Source: Parasponia andersonii (Eukaryota > Streptophyta > Magnoliopsida > Rosales > Cannabaceae). Taken from it: a stretch of 64,000 bases of DNA. Positions 47,546-59,702 of this stretch are shown one piece after another. The translations under genes were made by a program, and so were the position numbers. The notes beneath the pieces were generated by a model. That model was not told the DNA's origin. It ran no database searches and saw only the letters and a program-made list of their open reading frames with translations. The stretch's first letter is position 1, and each line of letters begins with the position of its first letter. Location of the stretch: NCBI GenBank assembly GCA_002914805.1, contig JXTB01000104.1, positions 969,788 through 1,033,787 on the forward strand, in the 5' to 3' direction.

Positions 47546-48379
47546 AGGGCTGGTAATTTGTGACACGATACGACAACACGAGTCGAAATTTGTTCGAAAT
47601 GAATGAGTTTATGTTTAGCTTAATCGTATTCGTATCGTGTTTGGGTTAGAGATATTGACCCGTTTAATTAACGGGTCGTGTTCGGGTTGAACCCGCCAAC
47701 ACGAAAATGTAATGTTTAATAAACGAGTCGTGTCATGTTGTATCAACCTGTTTATAAACGGGTCGTGTTCATGTTATAATTTCTGATTCGTTTATTTTAA
47801 AAAGAAATTTAGGTGGATGATCAATATTTTTAATTTGATTAAATAGATGTTCGCTTTTTAAATTTTATAGCTAAATGTCTAAGTATGTATATTTTTACAC
47901 TCGCTAGATAACGTATTTACCTACTAATTTCAGTTACTGTACTGAAATGTATTGGGTATATAATTATTTATACTTAGTATAAAATTTTATACTTGGTATA
48001 TAAACATATATATCGGATATTTTGTTATAACATTTGATAAAATGGATATTTACTTAAATTGGGCACAAAATTTGTTCATATTTCTATAAGACCCTTTATT
48101 AAAAAAGTCGCCTTCAGGTCATGTTTGGGTCACAGGTCGTGGGTCACGTGTCACGGGTCAATATGCCCTATTTAGTAAACGGATTACACAGATCGTGTCG
48201 TGTCAACCCCTTTATAAACAGATTAGGTCGTGTCAATTCATTTATAAATAAGTCATATTCTTATCATAATTTCTGACCCGTTTATTAAATGGGTCGTGTT
48301 CAGGATGAATATTTACCTGTTATATATATACATCAATATGATATGAATATGATCCGTGGACACAAATTGCCAGCTCTAA
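47546..48379. mobile_element. hAT-type non-autonomous element 1
   Basis: The ends AGGGCTGGTAATTTGTG and CACAAATTGCCAGCTCT are inverted repeats. GTAGACTT stands on both sides (47,538-47,545 and 48,380-48,387), an 8-bp target duplication as made by hAT transposases. The inside is dominated by repeats of GGGTCGTGT, CGTTTAT and GACCCG, and has no transposase gene. This type of repeat, with GGGTCGTGTTCGGGTT phrases, is widespread in plants. Confidence 0.85.
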
Positions 48380-48525
48380 GTAGACTTTGTTATGCCAGAG
48401 TATACGAACCTGCTTTGGGAAAACTCCGAATGTATCATTGCCTCTTCTTAAGCCTCTTCTTAAGCAATAAATAATTTTCAATTGAAAATGCACAACTCTA
48501 ATCGCCCATAAAAGAAAGATATAAT

Positions 48526-49280
48526 TAAGGGTGAGCGCGGTGTGGGTCGGTACAGTGTCTAAATTCTTAACTAACCCACAAAGTACAGTAGAAGAAAATC
48601 TTAACCACTATGGTTAAAAAAAACCTATTAAACGCACTAAACCACACTATATTATGCGGTTTGATGTGGTGCGGTTTATGTGGTTTGGGCTTTTGATATG
48701 GGCCTCAGCAAAATTGGGCCAAATAAAAAAAAATAATCTTAAAAAAGCTATTACTACTAAAATAAAATCATTTAAAAATTAACACAAATCTAAAATATTT
48801 AAGAAAATTACACATTTACATATTCATATTTGTCTAAACAACATCTTAATAAGATACAACATTATAACCTAATCAAAACATAGTAAAGCACAAATGTCTA
48901 AAGTTCAAAAATTTAAACATCTTTCTGAGTAACAAACAACAAAGTTGAAACTTAAATTATTAGTAAGTCCTCATTTGTTTGACTTTCTCCAAAACTCTCT
49001 AAGTTTCATTCACAACTTATTCCAAGAAAATTTAGATTTTAGATTTTAGTATATTATATATGTAAATTTATGTATATATATAATTTAAATAGAATGTACA
49101 TGTATATGTGGTGCGGTGCGGTTTATTGCGGAAATAGAAATTTTATTTCGTATTCCACACCACACCGCAGCAGTAGAAAGAAACTTAACTCTAAATCACA
49201 CCACAAAACAAAATAACCACACCACACTATGGTGTGACTTGGGAGGTTTGTGCAGTTAAACAGAAATCTGCTCACCCCTA
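48526..49280. mobile_element. hAT-type non-autonomous element 2
   Basis: The ends TAAGGGTGAGC and GCTCACCCCTA are inverted repeats. GATATAAT (48,518-48,525) and GATATATT (49,281-49,288) match at 7 of 8 bases as the target duplication. Near both ends lie GTGCGGTTT and CCACACCACAC runs that can also pair. No transposase is present. It sits only about 140 bp after the first hAT element. Confidence 0.82.
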
Positions 49281-49538
49281 GATATATTGCTTGGTAAATT
49301 AGAAAAAGGACGGAAGTTAAATGCCTTGAAGAAAATTATATACATATTACTATACGGGTTCTTCAATAGTTATTGCATTATTTATGGATACTCTATTCTA
49401 GATGGTTGGATTTTGAATGGATAGTTTGGATCAAATTAGTATTTTATCAAACAATCAAATATATTTAATACTTATGTAAATATAAAAATTTATTTCTTGC
49501 ATCTAAGGGTGAGAAACTTATTTATGACTTGATGACTT

Positions 49539-49543
<5 letters not shown>

Positions 49544-49578
<35 letters not shown>

Positions 49579-49652
49579 TCTAACCTCATTTAGTTGATTC
49601 CTACTATTGCTATTTTCATCCCTTTTTCATGCCTTACTTCATTAATCATGAT

Positions 49653-49685
<33 letters not shown>

Positions 49686-49770
49686 TTTCTAACCTCATTT
49701 AGTTGATTCCTACTATTGCTATTTTCATCCCTTTTTCATGCCTTACTTCATTAATCATGATTATCAATTT
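49544..49770. repeat. 109-bp tandem duplication with TA microsatellites
   Basis: The sequence TTCTAACCTCATTTAGTTG up to CATTAATCATGATTAT occurs twice at a spacing of 109 bp, and each copy is preceded by a TA run. The copies look identical outside the TA and T runs, so this is a recent duplication. It is non-coding. Confidence 0.88.
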
Positions 49771-51135
49771 TTTTTGTTTGAATAACATGATTACCAATTA
49801 TTTAAAGTTATATTTTTCCTTTGTTTATTTTAGATATTAATTTACTTTATTTCTCTTTGCTATTAGAACATCGTACATTGTTCCTAGCAATGTCCTATAC
49901 TATATGGATATTTACAATTATTTAAAATTATATGCGCATTAAAAATTCATAAATTTGCTTAAAGGTGTATAACACGATCACTTTGAAATAAAAAATATAC
50001 AAAAATATTTTAATAAAAGTTATAAAATTTATATAAATGACAATTTTGATTAAGAAAATGAAACTAGTCAAAAATATTTAATAATCCAAAATCATTCTCA
50101 ATTATCTTATATGTTGAAAAAAAAGTGTGAAACCTTATCCAATCATATACATCGTAATTTACAATATTTTCAGTTCAATTTACTCCCACGTTATGTACCC
50201 AAAAAAAAAAAAAGGACTAGCAACCAGATGCTACTGAAGTTTTTTCCCTTTTTCCACTTTAAATGTTCTTTTTTCCCGGTTGTTAACAAGTGATGTAATA
50301 TAGTTTTTTCTCTTTATTTTCAGGTGACAAATACTCTCATCGGTTGCAAAAACAAAAACAAAACAAAACAAAAAACAAAAAATTTATGTTGAAATGACAA
50401 GGTAATGTATTTGAAAGAATAAAATTAAAATATCAATTTAAAAACCAACAGATTCTAAACCCAAACATATAAAACCAGTGTATAGGTGATTTAAAAAAAA
50501 AATGTTTGTTTTCTCGCATAAGATTTGGTATATGCAATTCTAGAGTTTTACTTTGAGCTTATAATGTATACGAAGAGTTGTGTTTTATAAAATTCAAATA
50601 AAACTTAACCTACTATTCTAATCTTCTTCCATGGAATTTTTTTTTAAAAAAAAACTCTTTAATCTCTTGTACCAAAGGTTTTAATTTTTTATTTAGCACA
50701 TAAATAATTATTTGGAAATTGCAGATTCGTTAACCCATAGAAGGTGTGAAGTTCTTTTGGATTATTTTTCACATAAAAAAACCTGCACAGAAAAAAAAAA
50801 AGGGGTTATCAATCAAAAATCTTCACTTTTACTTTTCCCCAACAAAGCCACATTACGAGATGAAGTTTTGCCTCAATCCTCTAGCGTGATTTTGGTTTCT
50901 TTTTTCTTTTTCCTTATTACGTAATATCACTTTTGCATTCTATTTCCTTAAAAAGAAAATATATTTTTCTTTTTTGAATGGTTATTCTAGGTTGATTACT
51001 TATAAAGAATGAAATGAAATAGAAATAGAAAGAATGAAATGAAATAGAAATAGGTAATTGCCACTTACAATCACATGTTGCAAAAGTATATCCATCCAGG
51101 GAAAAAAAAAGCAATCTCCATAGAAAACTCCCCAA
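49771..51135. other. AT-rich intergenic DNA without a gene
   Basis: It holds homopolymer and simple repeats, for instance an AAAAC-rich stretch near 50,345-50,385 and a doubled GAATGAAATGAAATAGAAATAG near 51,008-51,052. Small ORFs are not supported by any recognisable domain. Confidence 0.55.
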
Positions 51136-51150
51136 TATATATATATATAT

Positions 51151-51390
51151 GGCACCAATCCGGTGGGTATTTTTTTTTTTACCTATGAGTAGGTATCAAT
51201 TTGGCCAATGAAAATTTAGCATGCACATTTTTTATTATAAAAAGTAAGAGAGAGAAAGAGCATTAATGATGTACGTCTTTTCATGCACTTCATTATAGTC
51301 ATTGGATCACCATTAGATAGTGATCCAATGGCTAAAAAAAAAATGCCTACTCATAGGTAAAGAAAAAAAATACCTATTGGATTGGCAACC
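51151..51390. mobile_element. TA-flanked MITE, copy 3 (best preserved)
   Basis: This 240-bp element has inverted ends of about 60 bp. The left end reads GGCACCAATCCGGTGGGTAT, then T(n), then ACCTATGAGTAGG. The right end on the other strand reads GGTTGCCAATCCAATAGGTAT, T(n), ACCTATGAGTAGG. The inner part matches copy 2 (CATGCACATTTTTTAT, AAGTAAGAGAGAGAAA, ATGTACGTCTTTTCATGCA, TTATAGTCATTGGATCAC). It is bounded on both sides by TA runs. It is non-coding. Confidence 0.88.
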
Positions 51391-51402
51391 TATATATATA
51401 TA

Positions 51403-52310
51403 TTTATTAAAGGGGTCCTTTGCAAAATACTTTTTAAAGAAAGTGATTTTAAGGAAGTACACCCTTTTTCATAATTTTTGTGTGATTTTTACCTTTTAAG
51501 TAAAATATTGATTGTGAAGACTAATATATCCTTGACAGTATATTAGCAGATGGCACTAGACTATTTGGGAGGATATTTTCTTTTTTCTCCTTTCTTGTCC
51601 TGTTCTTCTCCTTCTACCTTTTCTTCCTCACTTTTTCACTCTATTTCAGCCAAAAATATGGAGACACCGATAGAAAAGAGCGATTTTTTTCGTCAATTAA
51701 CGGTCAAGAACAAGTCTTCCTCGTCATTACACTTTCTTCTTTGACTGTTTTCCCATTTCAAGGTTCAAGTTTCTAATAAAGCAAGTAAAAATTAAATTTC
51801 TAATTTTTCTTATTATTAATAAAAGTTTGATTAGTAGATTAAAAGTTGTTTTTTAGTAGAACTTAAAACTATAGTGAAAAATAGAAAGTTTTTAGTCATT
51901 TTTTGAGTTTAAAAAGTTGTAAACTAGAAAAAAGCTTGTAAATAGTGAGATTCACTGCGAAGCAAAAACTCAGATCGGAATAGATAAATTTGTCTATTTT
52001 CTAGACAGCTTGTCTATAACTTAACAAATTGTACATTATCGACTATGTTTGATAGTATTATCGAGTCTTGTCTCAGCAATTGTATATCTAGGCTCTCGAC
52101 ACTACATAGACAATTCTAGACACAACTGTTGAGCTATAGACCAATGATTGTCGTCCAGGCGCTAGACACTATGTCGACTATGCTAGACACATCGTTTATT
52201 ATTCTCAACAACGGAATTGAGTGACTAGACATTATATCTAGAGAAGTCAATAATTTTGTCTAGATAATAGACACTATTGTCTAGAAACTAAGAAACTTGT
52301 CTAACCACTC
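51403..52310. other. Intergenic DNA leading into a minisatellite
   Basis: No gene is seen. From about 51,990 the words TCTAGACA and GTCTAGA become frequent at irregular spacing, so this may be a decayed part of the minisatellite that follows. Confidence 0.5.
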
Positions 52311-52457
52311 GAAACACAGGTCTATCCTCTAGAAACATATGTCTAGCAACTAAAGACACATGTCTAGCTACTTGAAACACATGTCTATCCTCTAGAAACA
52401 CATGCCTAGTAACTAAAGACTTATGTCTAGCCAATAGAAACATATGTCTAGCCACTA
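52311..52457. repeat. 21-bp minisatellite, seven units, with 63-bp higher order
   Basis: Seven successive 21-base units of the form GAAACACATGTCTAGCAACTA fill exactly 52,311-52,457. Units 1 and 4 share GTCTATCCTCTA, units 2 and 5 share CTAGYAACTA, and units 3 and 6 start AAGAC. The array therefore also repeats every three units (63 bp). At least one further degenerate unit lies upstream (52,290-52,310). Stop codons in the frames read argue against coding. Confidence 0.9.
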
Positions 52458-53899
52458 ACACATGTGAAGCCTAAATAAATTTAGTATTTTATGTTTGCTA
52501 ATATATATTTTTTCCTTTCTTTTGTACTTTATTTGTTGTTCAGATATGTTATCAATACTCATAATCATATTATATGACGGCATTTGAGAAAAGAACGAAA
52601 GTTCTTGAAATTGGAATGGAAAAAGACAACGATTAAGATGCATTATGGTCAAACCGAATATAACTTTCGACTAGCTAGTAGATGAGATATATGAATGTAT
52701 AGAAATCGATAAGAATATCTTTGATATAGAATTGAGTTACAAGAAAAATGTAGTAATAGATATTATTCCAATAGTTGTTAAAAAAAAAGGGTAGAGATGT
52801 GAGGGCTTTCATTTGCTGGCAGAAGAAAGACAATATCCCACTATATGTGACATTAGTAAGAAACTCGGAAAATGTAGCTTACAACAAAGCATTTGTATCG
52901 GGGCTTGATGATATTACAAATCTAAGGGAAACAATGATGATTTGCATTATAAAGAGAAGGGGAAGATAACACAAACGACGATGATGGTAGTGGTTATTAG
53001 GATATTTGCCGTAAAAAGCAAATTTCTAATTTTACCTTTTTAGTGTAAACAACTTTCTCTTATATGCAATTGTGATATTTGCTATATTAAACTGTCTCAA
53101 TTGAATAGTTTATTTATCTGAAAAAAATTCCATGACTTTGTTTGTGTATAAAGAAACAAATATGATTAAGTATTAATTATGGGAAGACTTGTTTCTTTAT
53201 CTAAGTCTAAATTAATTAGTTCACAATTTGTAAATAAAAATGGAATACTTTATTACTAAAGGTTGTAGTGCTTGTTTATCTCAACATGAATGATGTGTCT
53301 CAAATCATTGAAGTGTTTGACTTCTGATAAAAATATTAGTACAACATAAATAAGTTATGTGTATTGAACTGGACTAAATAATATAAAGAATTGGAATATC
53401 GTATCTTAATTCTTATATTACCATAAACTAGCTCTTAGCATATAGATCTTAATCCTTAAAATTTGACTGGACTTGTTTTCATGGGTTGTAGCCTTTTGAT
53501 TTGTTAAAATACTAGCCTCTATGAAATTAGAGGTGAACTTTGGCATATTGGAGGTTATGATTTATGAATTGATGGGAACACCAAATAGTTGAGGATACTA
53601 TACATTAATGTCATTTTAAGGTATTTCAGGATTCATGGAATAATTAAATCTAAGATCTTAGTATTCACTTTGTGAATTAGTTGATAATTTTGTCTAAATG
53701 GCCATTAAGAACAAAATTACTGACAACATTATTTCTTGATAGAAAGATGATAACTTAAAGGTAAATATATATTGGAAAGGTATTACGGTAATTTCACCTA
53801 TCCAACTACGACATTGTATATGGATTCTATATGTGGTATAGAATATACTAGATGGATCAGTTAATCAAGATTAGTTGATTGAATCTCTCTAAAAGGTAT
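52458..53899. other. AT-rich intergenic DNA without a gene
   Basis: I see no domain, RNA gene or clear inverted repeat. Short ORFs such as the one at 52,775-52,969 have no recognisable similarity. Confidence 0.5.
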
Positions 53900-54560
53900 G
53901 ACATCTAATCTAAGAGTGTAGTATTGGGCCTTAAATGGAGTGTCCCCTTTACTAATAGTATTTATATAAATACCATAATAAGAGTTATTATGTATTTATC
54001 ATACTATTGGAGCTTAGATTATTTGAATCCATTAGGTCCCTTGTCTAACTCAATAAAGTTCATTAATTGGTTGGTGGCATTTGTGAAATTAGTTTCATGA
54101 AACTGTGTAAAATAATGATTCTATACAGAAGTTGGTATTTTTTAAATAAGTTACATGAGTTAGACATACTTATAAAAATACACCCAAAACCCAAATTGGA
54201 GAACAAGCCCAATCCTAGCTGGATTGGGATTAGCAGCTTTGGACCTCATATATATAAGATACATGAGAGGAAAAACTGCATAGTAACATATATAGTATCA
54301 CACGCATAAGGCATAAGAGAGAGAGAGAGAATTCGGCCACCTTAGGCTAAGAGAGGAGAGAAAAAGTTTTCTGCAACCTCACGTTCTCATCTCACTCATC
54401 GTGGCCCAAGTAAACTTCGATTTCATCCATAAAGACCTTTCTTCCTTGAAGAGAACTTCTTCAAGTTTATTTTTTGCAGATGTTCTTTCTTGTTTTAGTT
54501 GATCATTCCATCAACTAGATCCTTCCAAAGTATCCAGCTCCCCAATTCTTGTAAGTAAAC
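53900..54560 (+). repeat. Possible LTR remnant
   Basis: The order resembles a plant LTR: a unique part, a TATA box (CATATATATAAGATAC near 54,248), then GAGAGAGAGAATTCGGCCACC and a C/T-rich leader up to about 54,560. No ends, primer site or coding region were found. An alternative is the promoter and leader of a host gene whose last exon is at 55,357. Confidence 0.3.
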
Positions 54561-55356
54561 ACTGTTTGACTAACCTCATGTCCCCGAGCACCTTTAGATT
54601 CCACCTTTTCAGCTTATTTTGAATGAGCTTTAGTTTATTCAAACTAATAGATACTTACTGGATACTGTGAGTTGGTAACTCCCACTTTCTTAAATTGTCA
54701 ATTGAGATTTGCTCTTCGGTTTACATATGTAGCACAAAATTTCTTGTTGCATTGTAAACCCACACAGTTGTTAGAACTCATTTGTCAAATTATTGATGTT
54801 CTTGACTGATATGGCTCTTTAATCTGGTTATCTTTAGTACTACGCTACTTTCCATTAAGGGGCTTTGCTGCTGTTGGTTTGGTCAATTGGCATGAAATAT
54901 TAATATCATGGTGAATCCACAAATAAATTTGATGTAATTCCTCTCTTAACCCCCTTGAGCTCTTTTTTCATGCTGCTTGTCTCTGAAACAACAGATTGTT
55001 GCCTGTGTTATATTTAGGAATACAAGTTTATTTTTACTTGGTTTTACAATCTTGTGAGATATCGAGCAACGTTTCTGTTATGAAATTTGAACTCAATATT
55101 ATACGGCAATCTAAGGTGCACACAACTAGTCCACTGGAACTTTTTGCTTTAAGAAAATACTGTTTATTAATTGTTTGTGTTTGAAAGCAAATAAAAAAAT
55201 TTTCTATTTTTTGTTCAGTCCTCGGAAGGAATGTAACCATTTTGCTAGGATGAGGCATTTCAGTGTGATCCAATTCAAAAACTGAAAGAAAACTCTGCCT
55301 CTATTTTCAATTGCGCTTGATATTTATTCATTTTCTTTTACTGTGACTATATTGCA

Positions 55357-55473
55357 GGGAAACAGCTGAGAGTTGGTGCCAAGACATCCCGGGAGGACGA
55401 AGAAGCAAGAGCCAATGTCCACATCAAATGCTAAAACTTCAAAATCTGGAAAGGGTGGGAAAAAGAAGAGATA
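55357..55473 (+). other. Orphan terminal exon of an unrecognised gene, probably a fragment
   Basis: TTTTACTGTGACTATATTGCAG just before 55,357 is a good splice acceptor. In one frame the following sequence ends ...GRTKKQEPMSTSN, then AKTSKSGKGGKKKR and TAA (stop near 55,471-55,473). Such a basic tail is plausible for a nucleic-acid-binding protein. In that frame a TGA lies near the acceptor, so either splicing differs or the exon is decayed. The other frames give a shorter tail (LRVGAKTSREDEEARANVH) or a longer one (to TAG near 55,535). I found no upstream exon. Element D begins about 60 bp further on, so it landed in or near the 3' untranslated region. Confidence 0.35.
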
Positions 55474-55536
55474 ACTGTAATTTTATGGATTTACATAGGA
55501 TTTCCCTTTATCATTGGACTCAACGGGCTAGATAGG

Positions 55537-56967
55537 TGATGAGTGATTAATTCACTCACAAATCAAGTATCATTCAGCTCAAATAATTATAAGTTCTCAA
55601 GTATTTATGTTAGTTTGATGTACTTTTACTTTTTTTTTTGTAGTTCTTATGAATAAATAAGAATCAAGAAATATTAGTGATAAATATGGATATTTCAACA
55701 TTTGTAATAAAATTTGAGCCCAATACGAATGCAACGCAATAAAAATCAGGCAAAACGGAGCTAAAACGAAGAAATGGCACCATCGAAAGAAAAGCTGTCA
55801 TGTTCCAGAGCTAAGAGTGCTGCGGCGCTTGGCAGGGAGCGCTGTAGCACTACACAACATCCGAAAGCGCATTTTTAGCAAGTTTTTGGAGCTAATCTGG
55901 ACTATTGATGCTATCTGATCGAATGGTTAACATTCTACCCAGCTTAGGTCATCTTGGAGGCCTTTAAATACATCCTTAAGCCTCTATTTGAAGTGTGGAG
56001 AGTTGAAGAGAAAATACAAGAAAAAGAGCTCAAAAATCTTAGAGAGGAAGGAGCTTGGAGCAAAAATTTAGAGAGGAAGCTTGAGAGAGTTGCTTGAAGA
56101 ATTGAAGCTTGACGTTCTACCTCTACAAAAGAGTATTTCTCATCGTCTGTCTCACTCTAATCTCATTTGAATTTTTGTATTATACTTGATTTTTGAATAT
56201 ATTTAGATATATGAAATTCTTGTTGAGATTAGTATTAGATTCTCCTGTGTTGAATTAAATGATTTATGCTTGGGATTTGATGTGGCTTAAACTTTGATTC
56301 TATGTCTTGATTTTCAATATGTTCTTTGAAGTTGTTCTTGAATTTATTTATACTATTCTATGCTTAATGCTCCTCAACTAATTAGCTACTAGTTGGATAA
56401 TTTAGTTTCTAGAATTGGGCACTTGAGAAAGGGAAGTTTAGAAACAACCATAGGATAGTATAAACTAGGATTTCGTAGAGTTTGAGAGAATCTATAATTC
56501 CTTTGAAGCTATGATCAAAGAATTATTGAACATAATAAATTCCTAATTTCTAGATTTGAAATAAAGATATTGGAACTGAGATTTAGGAGTGATTTCATTC
56601 GACACTCGAGAGAGAGAGTAGAAATACCTTTGGATTTTTGGCTTATAAATTAGGAATAATTGATTAGAATGTAATTGGTGATCGAAAAACATAGTTGATA
56701 GTTAGGTGAATTCAATCTCCTAGTACATTTGTGCATAGAAGTCTCCATATTTTGTTTTTGTATTTATATTTATCTTTGTATTTATTTAAAGTATAATCTC
56801 ATTTAGTTTGGTTGCCTAGATAATGTTAGGCCATGATAATTCCAGTACTTAGTGATAATTTAACACCCAATTCCTCGTGAGATTGATAACTCTATACTTA
56901 TCACTTTATTACTTATTTACGACCCGTGCAATTGCGGTTATTTTACGTATATGTATTTTGCGTAACA
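55537..56967 (+). repeat. 5' LTR of element D, 1,431 bp
   Basis: It ends GCGTAACA. Like the LTR of element C it has GC-rich patches (GTGCTGCGGCGC, GAGCGCTGTAGC near 55,818-55,850) amid AT-rich DNA, and the block CACTCGAGAGAGAGAG near 56,600. Confidence 0.88.
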
Positions 56968-56973
56968 AATTTT

Positions 56974-56991
56974 TGGCACCATTGCTGAGGA
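56974..56991 (+). promoter_or_regulatory. Primer-binding site of element D
   Basis: TGGCACCATTGCTGAGGA follows the LTR by six bases. It is a variant of the tRNA-Asp type primer site of Athila/Ogre elements and lines up with the site of element C. Confidence 0.8.
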
Positions 56992-57495
56992 ATTGGCATT
57001 TTAGATTGTTGTTGATATCAGGAGTAAGTTACTTGATTTTAATTTAGGCGTATATTTTTATTTTTAATATTTATTTTTAAATATTTGTTTTGCGAGATAC
57101 TTGGAGATGTTAGATCAACAAGTCCTCTTGTGGTTTGCTCAACGAGACTCAGAGCCATTTTATCATACATGGTGGAGATACACGGAGTTGCTCACATTGT
57201 GCCCGAATCATGGTTTATCTTCGGAGTATCAAATATAAAATTTCCTCAACAACCTTCGGCCTGGAACAAAAATGTGGGTAGAAAGAGAAAATGGTACCAC
57301 CTCTATCTATCAAGTATCCATTGATGAAGTTTATTAGTTGTTGGAAGACATGGCCGAATTTGACTATCGGAGTTGGAATTATCTACCAAGCCACCTCAGT
57401 TTGGGAGATAAGTCTAACATTTCAGCGCATAGTGTGATAATCCACATCACTAAACGGAGCCTTCTCCTAACCTTGAGTATCATTTTGCACAATTT

Positions 57496-57930
57496 TTGGA
57501 GGAGACAAGACTTTGCCATGATGAGTGGGAGAGAAGGGAGACCGTTCTTAACTTACAAATTGAGTCTCTATATGACTCCCTTGAAGCCATGAGAAGAATG
57601 GTGGCTATGATACATACTCAAGTCACAAATAATGATAAAAGCCATCGTGAGGAGCCGAGCACAAGCAGAAGGATCTTGAGTTTGTTTGATGATGATTTCC
57701 CAAGTGAGGAGGAGAATCAAAAGTGGATCAAAGAGGAAGAATCACAAGACAACACTTGTGAATCTTCACCCTTTGAGATCCAAATCATCATGCCCCCACC
57801 ATTAATCAAAGATCATATCTATGACGATCCTATGTGGCCAAAACCTCCTCCACCACCACTAGCATCGTTCATTCAAACCCACCAAATACATGTGCCAGAG
57901 TCGAGACAAGTTGAGTGTACGTGCCAATAA
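57496..57930 (+). pseudogene. Gag-like leftover reading frame in element D
   Basis: An open stretch of about 145 codons contains a hydrophilic helical part (ETVLNLQIESLYDSLEAMRR), an acidic part (DDDFPSEEENQKWIKEEE) and a proline-rich tail. It has no zinc knuckle, protease or polymerase motif. Similar short frames occur in LARDs related to Athila elements. Function is unknown and it is probably not translated today. Confidence 0.4.
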
Positions 57931-59702
57931 TCACCATATATCGCCAAGCTTGAGGGTGTTCAAAAACAGTTGTATGACACATACTATGGGCGGAAGCCGC
58001 TATTTGACGAGCTTCACCAATGTGTGTATGAATAAGCCTAAGGAAGTAATTTATGGAGAGGAATCCCACACCACCCAAATTAGAGCCGCCTTGCTTGGAG
58101 CACCACATTGACCAACCTTAATAGGAGGCGAGAATGTCTCTCTTCCCCAGTATGTGTTCTTCTCCCTTGTACTTATATTGAATATTTAAATTTTGAGAAC
58201 ATTGTCAATATTGAGTTTGGGGGTTAGAGCACTTATTGATAAATTATTTGTTGGGTATGACTTTGCTTGTGTGTTAGTAGTTTTGACTTTTCTTCCAATG
58301 AGTTGGTTTCTTTTGGTAAATCTTTTATTCGCTTTTGTTTTCTTTTGCTTGTTTGAATAAGTTGTGAGTTTTGTTGAGATGAGATAACTTGTTATTGATA
58401 ATGAGTTTAGTCACTAAATGTTCTTTAGGTCTTTTGAAATGTAATTCATTGAAATTATTTGTGCGCTTGACTTGCATTAATTGAACCTCACTCTTGATTC
58501 TACACATTTGAGTACGATAATCATAATCACTTGACTCTTTGAGCTTTTGGAGAAAACTTGCGTGCATTAGATAGGCATTGACATCTCATGAACTCTAGAA
58601 CCCATTTGAGTGAAGCTTAAGACGAAATTTTATGTTAGGTGTCATTAGAGAAATGATTTAGGCTATCTTTGGACCGTTTGAGCCTTTCAAGCTAACCTTG
58701 ATATACTATCCTGGTACACTCACTTTGAGCCTATTCGTACCTTTTTTTTTCTACCACATTTTTGCCAAACCAAAATAATGACCACTAACCTTTATCCTTT
58801 AAGCATGTTGATTGTTTTAAAGAGTTAATTTGTGTTATATTCATGTTTGGAGAAAGGATAGTGTTACGTAGCCCAAAAAAAAAAAAAGAAATACAAAAAC
58901 AAAAAAACCAAAAAAAAAAAATAGAATGGAATAATTTAGTGAAAATTTTGTGTCTTTACCTTTTATTTTGTTTTTCAACATTGAGGACAATGTTGATTTT
59001 GAGTTTGGAGGAGAGGTTTTTGATATTCACTCTTTGATCTTATTTCATATCTTTCATTTCCAAAAAAAAAAGAAAAAAAAAAAGAGAAAAAAAATATCAG
59101 TAAGTGTTTGTTGGAGTGTTGATAGAATAGAAATTAAGTTGAAAAGAAGTGTGGGAGTGCTATTTGGTATACCAAGGAATAACTCTACAAAGGTCTTAGA
59201 TTAATGTACCTAAGGGTGAGTTGAACCTCAAATTTTTCCAAAATTATCTTCCCTTTGCCCAAGCCGATATTACAAGCTTAATGAAAGACCTTTTGATCTT
59301 TCATGACATACTAACATACATTAGTGGAGTGTGACATAAAAAATGGATATATAGTAGTTCCAAATTGTATCATATAGAGATCTTTCATTGTCTATCGAAA
59401 CATAAAAATTTATCTAAAGTTCATTTTGTTAAGTGATATTAATTTTGTACACACTTACACATTAAAAGTCTTGAATGAAGTTAAATTGATGCTTGAAGTT
59501 GAAAATCTAGATAATCTTAATATTTTCATTTCCTTTGAGCTTGGAACATTTTATGGCTTTGGAGATACTTGCATAGTTTTTCGATTCGATACAAAACTCA
59601 CACTATGCTGTTTATGTTATTAGTACTTGATTTGTGTTCTGCTTTTCTTTTTCTTGTTTTGTTTTGCTTGAGGACAAGAAAATATTCGAGTTTAGGGGTA
59701 TT
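57931..59702 (+). other. Non-coding internal part of element D
   Basis: The phrase ATTGAGTTTGGGGG and its variants recur at about 58,210, 58,990 and 59,685 (the last adjoins the 3' LTR). Such a TTTGGGG patch also precedes the 3' LTR in related elements and acts there as polypurine tract. A-rich runs lie at 58,875-58,922 and 59,060-59,092. No gene is seen. Confidence 0.55.

Noticed and set aside
52311-52457. Repeat protein encoded by the 21-bp minisatellite (7-residue units)
   Set aside because: Stop codons appear within the units in the frames I read, and no flanking frame extends the array.
54067-54309. An 80-codon plus-strand frame
   Set aside because: It has low-complexity wording and no domain, and it lies in a region that looks like a decayed LTR. 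I see no support for it as a gene.
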